Assembly: GCF_005887115.1 (NCBI RefSeq)
Contig: NZ_PNCJ01000027.1
Location: forward strand, 62,001-126,000
DNA length: 64,000 nt
Source of the DNA: Pseudoalteromonas rubra
Lineage (GTDB): Bacteria; Pseudomonadota; Gammaproteobacteria; Enterobacterales; Alteromonadaceae
Direction of reading: 5' to 3'
Part shown: one piece after another, positions 50,678 through 58,353 of the stretch
Layout of the letters: each line of letters opens with the position of its first letter
Numbering within the stretch: the first letter of the stretch is position 1
Made by a program: the position numbers and the translations under genes
The notes under the pieces: model-generated
What the model was told of the DNA's origin: nothing
What the model saw: only the letters and a program-made list of their open reading frames with translations
Databases searched by the model: none

Positions 50678-51631
50678 ATGAGCAGAACAGGTATCCAGTG
50701 GTTTCCCGGACATATGAACAAGGCGCGCAATGAGATCAAAGAGATCATGCCGCAGATGGATGTGATTATTGAAGTACTGGATGCCCGCATTCCTTATAGC
50801 AGCGAAAACCCTATGGTGGCACAGCTGCGAGGTGATAAGCCGGTCATCAAAATTCTGAATAAAGCCGATCTGGCAGATCCTGAATTGACACAAGCCTGGA
50901 TGGATTATTTTGAACGTGAAGATGGGGTGAAAACTCTGGCATTTGGCCATGACAAAGGTAATGACGTTCAGCGTATTAACGCGCTATGTAAGAAACTGGC
51001 ACCGCATAAAGTCGGCCAGGATAAGCAGCTTAAGGCGATGATCATGGGGATTCCCAATGTCGGTAAATCAACGTTGATCAATATTCTGGCGGGGCGCATT
51101 GTTGCGAAAACGGGCAATGAGCCCGCGGTGACTAAAGCCCAGCAGCGTATTAAGCTCGAAGACGGCATAATGCTGTACGATACACCGGGCATGTTATGGC
51201 CAAAAGTTGAGAACGAAAATTCGGGCTATCGTCTGGCTGCAACCGGGGCTATTCGTGATACTGCAATCAACTATGAAGAAGTTGCCAGTTACACCGCCGA
51301 ATATTTGCTGCAGGCTTACCCACAGCTTTTGCAGGCGCGCTACAAAATTGATGAGTTGCCGGAGTGCGACTGGACCTTTATTGAAATGGCTGGGCGTAAG
51401 CGAGGTTGTATCCGAGGCGGTAACCAGGTGGATACGCACAAAATGTCGGAGATCCTGATCAACGAATTACGCGATGCCATCATAGGTCGTATCACCATGG
51501 AAACACCGCAAATGCGTGATGAAGAGGAAGAAATGGTCGCGCAGTTGCGCCAGGCGGCAGAAGCGAAAAAGGCAGCCAAAGAGGAAGAAAAACGTCAGCG
51601 TCGTGCTCGTGCGCGTAAAAACCGTCGTTAA
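50678..51631 (+). CDS. ylqF: Ribosome biogenesis GTPase YlqF/RbgA
   Basis: Cytoplasmic, circularly permuted GTPase of 317 residues that assists late assembly of the large ribosomal subunit. G motifs come in the permuted order: G4 NKADL (about 68), G1 GIPNVGKST (about 126), G2/G3 DTPGMLWPK (about 168). The N-terminal IQWFPGHMNKARNEIKE is the family signature, and the C-terminal RNA-binding helical domain ends in a strongly basic tail (KRQRRARARKNRR). It is monogenic; the hairpin at 51665-51685 can serve as its terminator on the plus strand. Confidence 0.93.
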   Translation: MSRTGIQWFPGHMNKARNEIKEIMPQMDVIIEVLDARIPYSSENPMVAQLRGDKPVIKILNKADLADPELTQAWMDYFEREDGVKTLAFGHDKGNDVQRINALCKKLAPHKVGQDKQLKAMIMGIPNVGKSTLINILAGRIVAKTGNEPAVTKAQQRIKLEDGIMLYDTPGMLWPKVENENSGYRLAATGAIRDTAINYEEVASYTAEYLLQAYPQLLQARYKIDELPECDWTFIEMAGRKRGCIRGGNQVDTHKMSEILINELRDAIIGRITMETPQMRDEEEEMVAQLRQAAEAKKAAKEEEKRQRRARARKNRR

Positions 51632-51658
51632 GTTTTGCTTTGCATAAAAATCAGGCAT

Positions 51659-51877
51659 AAAAAAAGCCCGGGGCAGGGCTTTTTGATTTCATATCTACCG
51701 TCACCGATATGAGCAATGTAGCAAGTAAAATAGTGAGTTGGTTGCCTGTGAGCCACATTAAGGGGCGTTAATGTTTTTCACCTGCAACCAGAGCTTTTTG
51801 CGTAAGCAACACGTACTTCTGAGTCGAGAAACAAATTAAGTACTACAACAAAATGAGCCGTCAATCTCGTTTTGTTG
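51659..51877 (-). ncRNA. ryhB: RyhB-like iron-stress sRNA, copy A
   Basis: Transcript read leftward, about 219 nt. It starts near 51877, 7 nt after the -10 box, and ends at a Rho-independent terminator (GCCC-TGCCCC-GGGC then seven T; 51659-51685). The 45-nt core (51688-51732) contains ACATTGCTCATAT, which differs at one base from the RyhB core ACATTGCTCACAT that pairs with mRNAs of iron-using proteins. Just after it, TCATATC and GATATGA form a 7-bp hairpin. Length and Fur control match the long RyhB RNAs of Vibrio. The assignment as RyhB is from the core and the regulation; targets are not predicted here. Confidence 0.75.
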
Positions 51878-51938
51878 ATAATGATTATCAATTAGATTGG
51901 CGTGATTGTCAACATCCTTTTGAAATTAATTCTCATTT
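51875..51938 (-). promoter_or_regulatory. Fur-controlled promoter of RyhB-like copy A
   Basis: -35 TTGACA (51907-51912), 17-nt spacer, -10 GATAAT (51884-51889). The perfect palindrome TTGATAAT-G-ATTATCAA (51875-51891) covers the -10 and the start. A second Fur-like AAATGAGAATTAATTTC lies at about 51922-51938. Confidence 0.85.
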
Positions 51939-51974
51939 GTATTTGTGGGATGTCTGGATGATAAATTTCGGGCA

Positions 51975-52197
51975 TAAAAAAAGCCCAGTGCAGGGCTTTT
52001 TTTGTGTTCATATCTACCGTCACCGATATGAGCAATGTAGCAAGTAAAATAGTAAGTTGATTGCCTGTGAACCACATTAAGGGGCGTTAATGTTATTCAC
52101 CTGCAACCTGCGCATTTAACGTGTGCATCACGTGTTTCAGGGTCGAGAAACAAAAATACGTACTGCAACAAAGTGAGCCGTCAACCCCGCTTTGTTG
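51975..52197 (-). ncRNA. ryhB: RyhB-like iron-stress sRNA, copy B
   Basis: Same plan as copy A, about 223 nt. The terminator AAAAAAAGCCC-agtgca-GGGCTTTTTTT (plus strand, 51975-52003) is strong on both strands. The core at 52007-52051 is identical to the other copies. The 5' part has diverged (for example CGTGTGCATCACGTGTTTC on the plus strand against GCGTAAGCAACACGTAC in A), so each RNA could have partly different targets or stability. Confidence 0.75.
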
Positions 52198-52263
52198 AGA
52201 GTGATTATCAATTAGATCTGGGTGCCTGTCAATTCTTTTTTGAAAATAGTTCTCATTTAGTTT
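52195..52263 (-). promoter_or_regulatory. Fur-controlled promoter of RyhB-like copy B
   Basis: -35 TTGACA (52227-52232), 17-nt spacer, -10 GATAAT (52204-52209). The Fur palindrome here is imperfect (TTGAGAGTGATTATCAA, 52195-52211). The upstream AAATGAGAACTATTTTC element is at about 52241-52257. Confidence 0.8.
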
Positions 52264-52373
52264 GGGCTGCGAGTTCAACGTAGTTCGTTGTCATGCCATG
52301 TTTCAGCGCTGTGCTTTAGGTGATGTGTTTTTAGAAAAGCGCTCTGGAGTGAGCTGTTTTTAATCCGGAAATG

Positions 52374-52581
52374 AAAAAAGCCCTGAGGAGGGCTTTTTGA
52401 GTTCATATCTACCGTCACCGATATGAGCAATGTAGCAAGTAAAATATAAGGGGGTTGTTGAGTTACACCAAGGGGCGTCAATGTAACTCAGTAACAACCA
52501 GTGCTGTTATCGTGCGCAACACGCGTTTCAGGGTCGAGAAACAATTAGAGTAACAAAATGAACCGTCATGTCACTTTGTTG
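52374..52581 (-). ncRNA. ryhB: RyhB-like iron-stress sRNA, copy C
   Basis: About 208 nt, the first copy in the direction of transcription. Terminator at 52374-52398 (GCCC-tgagga-GGGC with T-run on the minus strand). The core (52402-52446) is identical to A and B, but the sequence just 5' of it differs (a GTTGTTGAGTTACACC stretch on the plus strand replaces the TTGCCTGTGANCCACATT of A and B). A spacer of about 100 nt, at 52265-52370, separates it from copy B. Confidence 0.75.
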
Positions 52582-52640
52582 ATATTGATTATCAATTAGA
52601 TCTTGGTGCTTGTCAATTACTTTTGAAAATAATTCTCATT
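52579..52640 (-). promoter_or_regulatory. Fur-controlled promoter of RyhB-like copy C
   Basis: -35 TTGACA (52611-52616), 17-nt spacer, -10 GATAAT (52588-52593). Fur palindrome TTGATATTGATTATCAA (52579-52595, one mismatched pair), and the upstream AAATGAGAATTATTTTC at about 52624-52640. Confidence 0.82.
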
Positions 52641-52760
52641 TACGTTTTGTGGTCGTATATCGCGCAGACGAACTATAACGATGCCGAGCGACTGGCACAG
52701 ATCAAAACATCGCATTGTGTATCACTCTGATATACGGCCATCAGGTGCATAACAAAGCGC

Positions 52761-53642
52761 TTATTGGTGCGCCTGCAACCAGTAATAGTAGTCCGTGGCA
52801 TCGTGAATATCGACACGCTGCTGCGCGGCTTCCAGCTGGTCAATAACCTGGTGTAACTGTGCCGGATTTTCCCAGGTTTCACTGACATCGACGCCAAGTC
52901 TCACAGAAAATGTCGGTGAGGCCAGTGCTCGTTCATCAGTCGTGGCGTTCATAATTGAAGCACTGCTATCCCGCTCGTAGGCCATAATTGAAATACCATC
53001 CAGCACATTGGCCAGTTCCGTAAAAAAAGCGCTTCCCCGATCTGGCCAGTTGATATTGGTTGAGCTGTCATACCAAGTTGGAATGTCAGCATAAAGTCTT
53101 ATCTTTGCCATCTTCTGAGTATCGAGTAAGGCTCTGATTGCTTTAAATGTATCAATGAGTTGCCACAACAAAGCCTGTCGTGACTGGGCTGTGCCTTGCT
53201 TCCACTCACTGAGTGCATGGGGCTCAATATCCAGATGAAGCGCCGTAAATTCGGCATGAGGTGCGGCATTGTGCTGATAGTCGATAAAACGGGTCTGTAA
53301 TTTACTCAGCATCTTGCTGTGGTTGTTTGGAAAAACCCAGGTGTTTTGTGCCATCAGATAGTGTGACCGAATCCCCTGCGTTGCAAGTGTTTGATTCCAC
53401 TGTGCGACGGCCTGAGGGTGAGTCGATGTATATTGCCCGTAGGAACCATAGACAACAGAAATATTCTGTTGCTGCAGTAAATCAATCAAGGTTTGTTGTT
53501 CAGATTGTGCGGTGATCATAGAGGAAGCACCCAGCGGGTCGTCCCCTTTTTTCCACAGCCAGGTTGCGCGTTCAGATGCCTGAATGGCAACACTGGTCGT
53601 GAGTGCTAGTATCGAACCGAGAAAGATGTGGCGCTTCGCCAT
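52761..53642 (-). CDS. Exported TIM-barrel-like protein of unknown function
   Basis: Exported protein of 293 residues. Signal peptide (IFLGSILALTTSVAIQAS), then a domain with the strand-helix rhythm of a TIM barrel: ISVVYGSYGQYT, IRSHYLMAQNTWVF, FTALHLDIEPHALSEW, IRLYADIPTWYDSS, LDGISIMAYERDSS and LGVDVSETWENP. The HLDIEPH and IMAYERD strands put acidic residues at strand ends, as in glycoside hydrolases of the GH18/GH-like fold, so a polysaccharide-active role is possible. I do not recognise a named family. It lies upstream-adjacent to the RyhB-like array, on the same strand but with its own stop 120 nt before the nearest sRNA promoter. Confidence 0.7.
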   Translation of the reverse strand: MAKRHIFLGSILALTTSVAIQASERATWLWKKGDDPLGASSMITAQSEQQTLIDLLQQQNISVVYGSYGQYTSTHPQAVAQWNQTLATQGIRSHYLMAQNTWVFPNNHSKMLSKLQTRFIDYQHNAAPHAEFTALHLDIEPHALSEWKQGTAQSRQALLWQLIDTFKAIRALLDTQKMAKIRLYADIPTWYDSSTNINWPDRGSAFFTELANVLDGISIMAYERDSSASIMNATTDERALASPTFSVRLGVDVSETWENPAQLHQVIDQLEAAQQRVDIHDATDYYYWLQAHQ

Positions 53643-53771
53643 TGTTAGACTCCTTATTGATTGTTTTACCGTCGACAGTATGTGTCAGACATATTCCATG
53701 ATGGGTGCTCGATCCCAGTACCAAATTGCCGTATAACTAACCTTAAATAACAAAAAATAAACAGGAAATTT

Positions 53772-55073
53772 ATGCTAAGTTTGCTTGGCTTAATCGGTGC
53801 ATTGGCATTGCTGATTGGCCTTACCCTACGCGGGGTTAACTTGTTCATCGCCGCGCCCTTGTGTGCATTAATCGTGGCGCTGACCAGTGATATTGCCATT
53901 TTTAATGGCACCTCGGAACAACCTTTTGTGTCTCTTTATATGGCTGGGTTTGCCGGATTTTTGCAAGCCTGGTTTTTGATGTTTCTGCTGGGCTCTTTGT
54001 TTGGCAAGTTCATGGAGGACACGGGGGCGGCTGATGCCATCGCCCATTACGTGATAGGCAAAATCGGGATGAAATACGCGGTACTTGCCGTGGTACTGGC
54101 GTGTGCGCTACTGACTTATGGGGGGGTCAGTGTGTTCATCGTGGCTTTTTCTGTTTATCCGATGGCTTTGAGTTTGTTTAAAGATGCGAATTTGCCCCGA
54201 CGTTTTATCCCAGCGGTGCTGGCATTTGGTTCAGTGACCTTTACGATGACCTCTGCAGGCTCTCCTGAAATTCAGAACTGGATCCCCATTAAGTACCTCG
54301 GTACATCGCCCTATGCCGCCTGGCAGGAGAGTCTGGTGGTAGCCATTTTTATGGCGGGATTAGGGTATATGCTGTTGAGTTGGATGATCCGTCGGGCTGT
54401 GGCGAACGGAGAGTGTTTTGTGTCCCGCCATGATGATCCCGAGCAGGTTCAGAGGCGCTTGCCGCATCCGGTTACAGGCTTGTTGCCCTTACTGGTCGTA
54501 CTTATATTGTCCTTCACTTTGCATGACGCACTGCAACAAAACGCGCTGATCGTTGCTCTGCTGGGCGGGGTACTCACAATTTTAGCAATTAATTTTAAGC
54601 ACTTTCGCAATTTATCTCAGGCGGTCAATCTTGGTACCACCGGCGCTTTAGTGGCAATCGGGAATACGGCTGCGGTGGTCGGTTTTGGCGCAGTAGCCAA
54701 AGGCACGCCGGCGTTTAATGAAGCTGTTGCCCTGATGACCAGCATTCCAGGAAATGAGCTGCTAGGCGCCGCCATCGCGGTGAGTGTAATCGCGGCACTG
54801 ACAGGATCAGCGTCGGGCGGACAGGCCATTGCGCTGCCACTGGTCGCGCCACATTATATGGACTTAGGCGTCGATGCCAATCAACTACACAGGGTGGTGG
54901 CTATCAGCTCTGGAGCACTCGATACCTTGCCACACAATGGGTATGTTGTGACGACCGTGCGAGCAATCTGCGGGGAGAAGCATCAGGATGCCTACTGGCC
55001 ATTAGCGGTACTGACGGTCCTGGTCCCTTTATTGGGCGTCGGGCTTATTCTCGGGTTATTTATATGGTTTTAA
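53772..55073 (+). CDS. GntP-family permease
   Basis: Inner-membrane transporter of 433 residues with about 12-13 helices. The gluconate/proton symporter (GntP) family pattern is visible: LGSLFGKFMEDTGAADAIA near residue 75, TYGGVSVFIVAFSVYPMA, then TSAGSPEIQNWIP, ALTGSASGGQAIALPLVAPHY and the late SSGALDTLPHNGYVVT. Substrates of the family are sugar acids and small hydroxy-acids. No catabolic genes adjoin, so the substrate is open. It is divergent from the TIM-barrel protein gene and is followed by a hairpin terminator. Confidence 0.87.
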   Translation: MLSLLGLIGALALLIGLTLRGVNLFIAAPLCALIVALTSDIAIFNGTSEQPFVSLYMAGFAGFLQAWFLMFLLGSLFGKFMEDTGAADAIAHYVIGKIGMKYAVLAVVLACALLTYGGVSVFIVAFSVYPMALSLFKDANLPRRFIPAVLAFGSVTFTMTSAGSPEIQNWIPIKYLGTSPYAAWQESLVVAIFMAGLGYMLLSWMIRRAVANGECFVSRHDDPEQVQRRLPHPVTGLLPLLVVLILSFTLHDALQQNALIVALLGGVLTILAINFKHFRNLSQAVNLGTTGALVAIGNTAAVVGFGAVAKGTPAFNEAVALMTSIPGNELLGAAIAVSVIAALTGSASGGQAIALPLVAPHYMDLGVDANQLHRVVAISSGALDTLPHNGYVVTTVRAICGEKHQDAYWPLAVLTVLVPLLGVGLILGLFIWF

Positions 55074-55155
55074 GTGACTTAAAGGCAGACACCTGTGACG
55101 GCGTCGAATTAGGTCGTTAAGACCCTGATTTGGGTAAGTCTGAGCAGGGTGAGCG

Positions 55156-55180
55156 GGCCATTTTAATCGTAAAAATGGCC
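55156..55180 (+). terminator. Hairpin terminator downstream of the GntP-family gene
   Basis: GGCCATTTT (55156-55164) pairs with AAAATGGCC (55172-55180), followed by GTTTATTT. The remaining 225 nt up to the EF-G gene hold no other feature that I can see. Confidence 0.65.
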
Positions 55181-55406
55181 GTTTATTTGCGCCATTCGCG
55201 GGGCTTTTATTACTCATTAAAACAGGGGCAGCCTTTATCTGACGGTGTTTAGGAGCATACAAAAGCCCTATAAGCAAAATACATTCCACTATAAATCACT
55301 TTTTTCTCAAATTGATTGCATTTTAGACGACTTGAAGGATGATGTTCGCCTAAAGAGGTGATATACTCCCGCCGAATAATTTTTCTACTTTAAATAGAGT
55401 AAAACA

Positions 55407-57494
55407 ATGGCAGATTTATCGAAATACAGAAACATTGGTATTTTCGCGCACGTTGATGCGGGTAAAACTACCACCACTGAGCGTATTCTAAAGCTTACTG
55501 GTAAAATCCACAAAACGGGTGAAGTACATGACGGTGAGTCTACTACTGACTTCATGGAGCAGGAAGCTGAGCGTGGTATTACAATCCAATCAGCAGCGGT
55601 AACTTGTGAGTGGAAAGGCCACCGTTTAAACGTTATCGATACTCCTGGACACGTTGACTTCACTGTTGAAGTATATCGTTCACTGAAAGTACTAGACGGT
55701 GGTATCGGTGTATTCTGTGGATCTGGCGGTGTTGAGCCTCAGTCTGAAACTAACTGGCGTTATGCGAACGAGTCAGAAGTTGCTCGTGTTATCTTCGTAA
55801 ACAAGCTGGACCGTATGGGTGCAGACTTCTACCGCGTAGTAGGTCAGGTTGAAAACGTACTTGCTGCTAACCCGCTGGTTATGACGCTGCCAATTGGTAT
55901 CGAAGACGAGTTCTGTGGTGTGGTAGACGTACTTTCTAAGAAAGCATACGTATGGGATGACACAGGTCTTCCAGAAAACTACGAAGTGCAAGACGTTCCA
56001 GCAGACATGGTTGACAAAGTCGAAGAATACCATGAAATGCTAATCGAAACTGCAGTTGAGCAAGACGACGACCTGATGGAAGCGTACATGGAAGGTGAAA
56101 TGCCTTCTGTAGAGCAAATCAAAGAGTGTATCCGTAAAGGTACTCGTGATCTGGCATTCTTCCCAACTTACTGTGGTTCAGCGTTCAAGAACAAAGGTGT
56201 TCAGCTGGTACTAGACGCAGTTGTTGATTACCTGCCTGCACCAACAGAAGTTGATCCTCAGCCTCTGACTGATCCAGAAACAGGTGAGCCTACTGGTGAA
56301 GTAGCAACTGTAGATGCTGATGAGCCGCTTAAAGCGCTTGCGTTTAAGATCATGGATGACCGTTTCGGTGCCCTGACCTTTATCCGTATCTACTCTGGTC
56401 GCATGAAAAAAGGTGACACTGTACTTAACTCTGCAACTGGTAAAACAGAGCGTATCGGCCGTATGGTTGAGATGCAGGCGGACGAGCGTAACGAACTGAC
56501 TGAAGCACAAGCGGGTGACATCATCGCGGTTGTGGGTATGAAGAACGTTCAAACTGGTCACACACTGTGTGATCCTAAGCATGAGTGTACACTTGAAGCG
56601 ATGATCTTCCCTGATCCGGTAATCTCTATCGCGGTAGCACCTAAAGATAAAGGTGGTAACGAGAAGATGGGTATCGCAATTGGTAAGATGGTTGCAGAAG
56701 ATCCGTCATTCCAGGTTGAAACTGACGAAGATTCAGGCGAAACCATCCTTAAAGGTATGGGTGAGCTTCACCTGGACATCAAAGTTGATATCCTTAAGCG
56801 TACTTACGGCGTAGACCTGATTGTTGGTCAGCCTCAGGTTGCTTACCGTGAAACTATCACACAGGAAATCGAAGACAGCTACACGCACAAGAAGCAGTCT
56901 GGTGGTTCTGGTCAGTTCGGTAAGATCGACTACCGCATCAAGCCTGGTGAGCCTAACTCTGGCTACACTTTCTCATCTTCAGTTGTTGGTGGTAACGTTC
57001 CTAAGGAATTCTGGCCAGCAGTTGAGAAAGGCTTCAAGATGATGATGGACGAAGGTGTTCTGGCTGGCTTCCCGGTACTAGACGTTGAAGTTGAGCTGTT
57101 CGACGGTGGTTTCCACGCAGTTGACTCATCAGCAATCGCGTTCGAAATCGCAGCAAAAGGCGCATTCCGTCAGTCAATCCCTAAAGCAGGTCCTCAGCTT
57201 CTTGAGCCTGTGATGAAGGTTGACGTGTTCACTCCAGAAGACAACGTAGGTGACGTAATCGGTGACCTTAACCGTCGTCGTGGTATGATCAAAGACCAGG
57301 AAGCTGGCGCAACTGGCGTACGTATCAAGGGTGAAGTACCACTATCTGAAATGTTCGGATACATTGGTCACCTGCGTACTATCACGTCTGGTCGTGGTCA
57401 GTTCTCAATGGAATTCTCTCACTATGCACCTTGCCCGGCAAACGTTGCTGATGCAGTAATTGCAGCTGAGAAAGAGAAAAAAGCAGCTAAGTAA
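55407..57494 (+). CDS. fusA2: Elongation factor G, second copy (EF-G2)
   Basis: Translation GTPase of 695 residues with full EF-G layout. G1 AHVDAGKTT, G2 region ERGITIQSAA, G3 DTPGHVDF, G4 NKLDRMGADF, then domains II-V to the end. Canonical EF-G promotes tRNA translocation and ribosome recycling. The main copy normally lies in the str operon with rpsL, rpsG and tuf; none are here, and variant positions such as SGGVEPQSETNWRYAN instead of the usual VGGVQPQSETVWRQAN mark a paralogue. Codon use is strongly biased to those of highly expressed genes (GGT, CGT, GAC, CTG), unlike its neighbours, so it is probably highly expressed. It may be specialised for one of the EF-G tasks or for stress. Confidence 0.93.
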   Translation: MADLSKYRNIGIFAHVDAGKTTTTERILKLTGKIHKTGEVHDGESTTDFMEQEAERGITIQSAAVTCEWKGHRLNVIDTPGHVDFTVEVYRSLKVLDGGIGVFCGSGGVEPQSETNWRYANESEVARVIFVNKLDRMGADFYRVVGQVENVLAANPLVMTLPIGIEDEFCGVVDVLSKKAYVWDDTGLPENYEVQDVPADMVDKVEEYHEMLIETAVEQDDDLMEAYMEGEMPSVEQIKECIRKGTRDLAFFPTYCGSAFKNKGVQLVLDAVVDYLPAPTEVDPQPLTDPETGEPTGEVATVDADEPLKALAFKIMDDRFGALTFIRIYSGRMKKGDTVLNSATGKTERIGRMVEMQADERNELTEAQAGDIIAVVGMKNVQTGHTLCDPKHECTLEAMIFPDPVISIAVAPKDKGGNEKMGIAIGKMVAEDPSFQVETDEDSGETILKGMGELHLDIKVDILKRTYGVDLIVGQPQVAYRETITQEIEDSYTHKKQSGGSGQFGKIDYRIKPGEPNSGYTFSSSVVGGNVPKEFWPAVEKGFKMMMDEGVLAGFPVLDVEVELFDGGFHAVDSSAIAFEIAAKGAFRQSIPKAGPQLLEPVMKVDVFTPEDNVGDVIGDLNRRRGMIKDQEAGATGVRIKGEVPLSEMFGYIGHLRTITSGRGQFSMEFSHYAPCPANVADAVIAAEKEKKAAK

Positions 57495-57511
57495 TTAGTG
57501 ATTTTTTTCTG

Positions 57512-57539
57512 AAAAAAGGCCGCATTCGCGGCCTTTTTT
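57512..57539. terminator. Intrinsic terminator after the EF-G2 gene
   Basis: AAAAAAGGCCGC-attc-GCGGCCTTTTTT, perfect stem with A- and T-runs. Confidence 0.9.
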
Positions 57540-57793
57540 ATTGCCTGTCACTGCAAGATGTGGAGTGTTGAATCCAGCGGCTCCAAAACCTCCCTCATCA
57601 CTCATTTAGATCGTTCGCTTTCTATCGGGGTACAAATATAAATAAAATTATACCGCTTAACCTGTGCGTAAATCAGCAGTTAATTATTGCTAAAATAACA
57701 CAAATGGACTTGATTTAGGAACTCTGCAACTTTATCATTAGAACTCAGATTCTGTTGATTCTGCCTGTAATTGAGTAAAATTGGGAGGTACTC

Positions 57794-58216
57794 ATGAGAA
57801 CCATAGATTTGGATATCAGCTGGTTTGCCGTGTTAGCCACGTTATGTGGTATTTCATTGTGTTATGGGATGATGACATTGGTGGCCCTAAATGGGATTGC
57901 GTCGTCATTGATGGTTTTAGCGTTATTGGTTGTTGCATTGGTTGTATTGACGACACTGACCAATAAGCGCTTTGTACATATCGATAAAGCGGGAATTTGC
58001 TATCGTACATGGATGAAAACACAGTATGTGCACGCAGATGAAATAGTATCACTCGAGCGACAAAAGCTGGGTCCGCTGAGCTGTTTAAGGGTTGTGCTTA
58101 GTAACAACCGAAGATTAGCATTTCCTTACTGGTCTATTGATGATGTTGAGCTGCAAAAAGCTGCTCAGCTGTTATCTGTTCCTGTATTGGAAAGTAGCAG
58201 CCAAGTAAAAGCTTGA
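57794..58216 (+). CDS. Small membrane protein with PH-like cytoplasmic part
   Basis: A 140-residue protein. Two hydrophobic helices (about 10-30 and 35-55; SSLMVLALLVVALVVLTTL) are followed by a short beta-rich domain (VHIDKAGICYRTWMKTQYV, ADEIVSLERQKLG, LRVVLSNNRRLAFPYWSID), reminiscent of bacterial PH-domain membrane proteins. GGGAGGT stands 6 nt before the ATG. No family assigned. It ends at a strong bidirectional terminator shared with the nuclease gene. Confidence 0.7.
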   Translation: MRTIDLDISWFAVLATLCGISLCYGMMTLVALNGIASSLMVLALLVVALVVLTTLTNKRFVHIDKAGICYRTWMKTQYVHADEIVSLERQKLGPLSCLRVVLSNNRRLAFPYWSIDDVELQKAAQLLSVPVLESSSQVKA

Positions 58217-58267
58217 ACATACCAAATCACCAAACAGGGTGATTAAGTGTATAAACTGAGAGCAAAC

Positions 58268-58295
58268 AAAAAATGCGCCTTCTGGCGCATTTTTT
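58268..58295. terminator. Bidirectional terminator
   Basis: AAAAAATGCGCC-ttct-GGCGCATTTTTT between the convergent PH-like protein and nuclease genes. Confidence 0.9.
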
Positions 58296-58353
58296 CTATT
58301 CGTACAGTACAGACTTAATCTGATGATTAAGCCTGTCCATTTATACGGTTGTG

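Larger units (their letters stand above)
51659..52650 (-). repeat. Three tandem ~300-nt units, each a Fur-controlled sRNA gene
   Basis: Units at about 51659-51940, 51975-52262 and 52374-52640 share terminator, a 45-nt core identical in all three (51688-51732, 52007-52051, 52402-52446), a middle part with GTCGAGAAACAA, a Fur palindrome, a TTGACA box and an upstream AAATGAGAA element in the same order. Other parts have diverged, so the copies are not recent assembly artefacts. Confidence 0.9.

Noticed and set aside
51658..52481. Short minus-strand frames through the sRNA cores sharing ILLATLLISVTVDM
   Set aside because: The shared residues come from the identical 45-nt RNA core. There is no ribosome-binding site, the frames start differently in the three copies, and copy C lacks the same N-terminus. 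RNA-level constraint explains the identity better.
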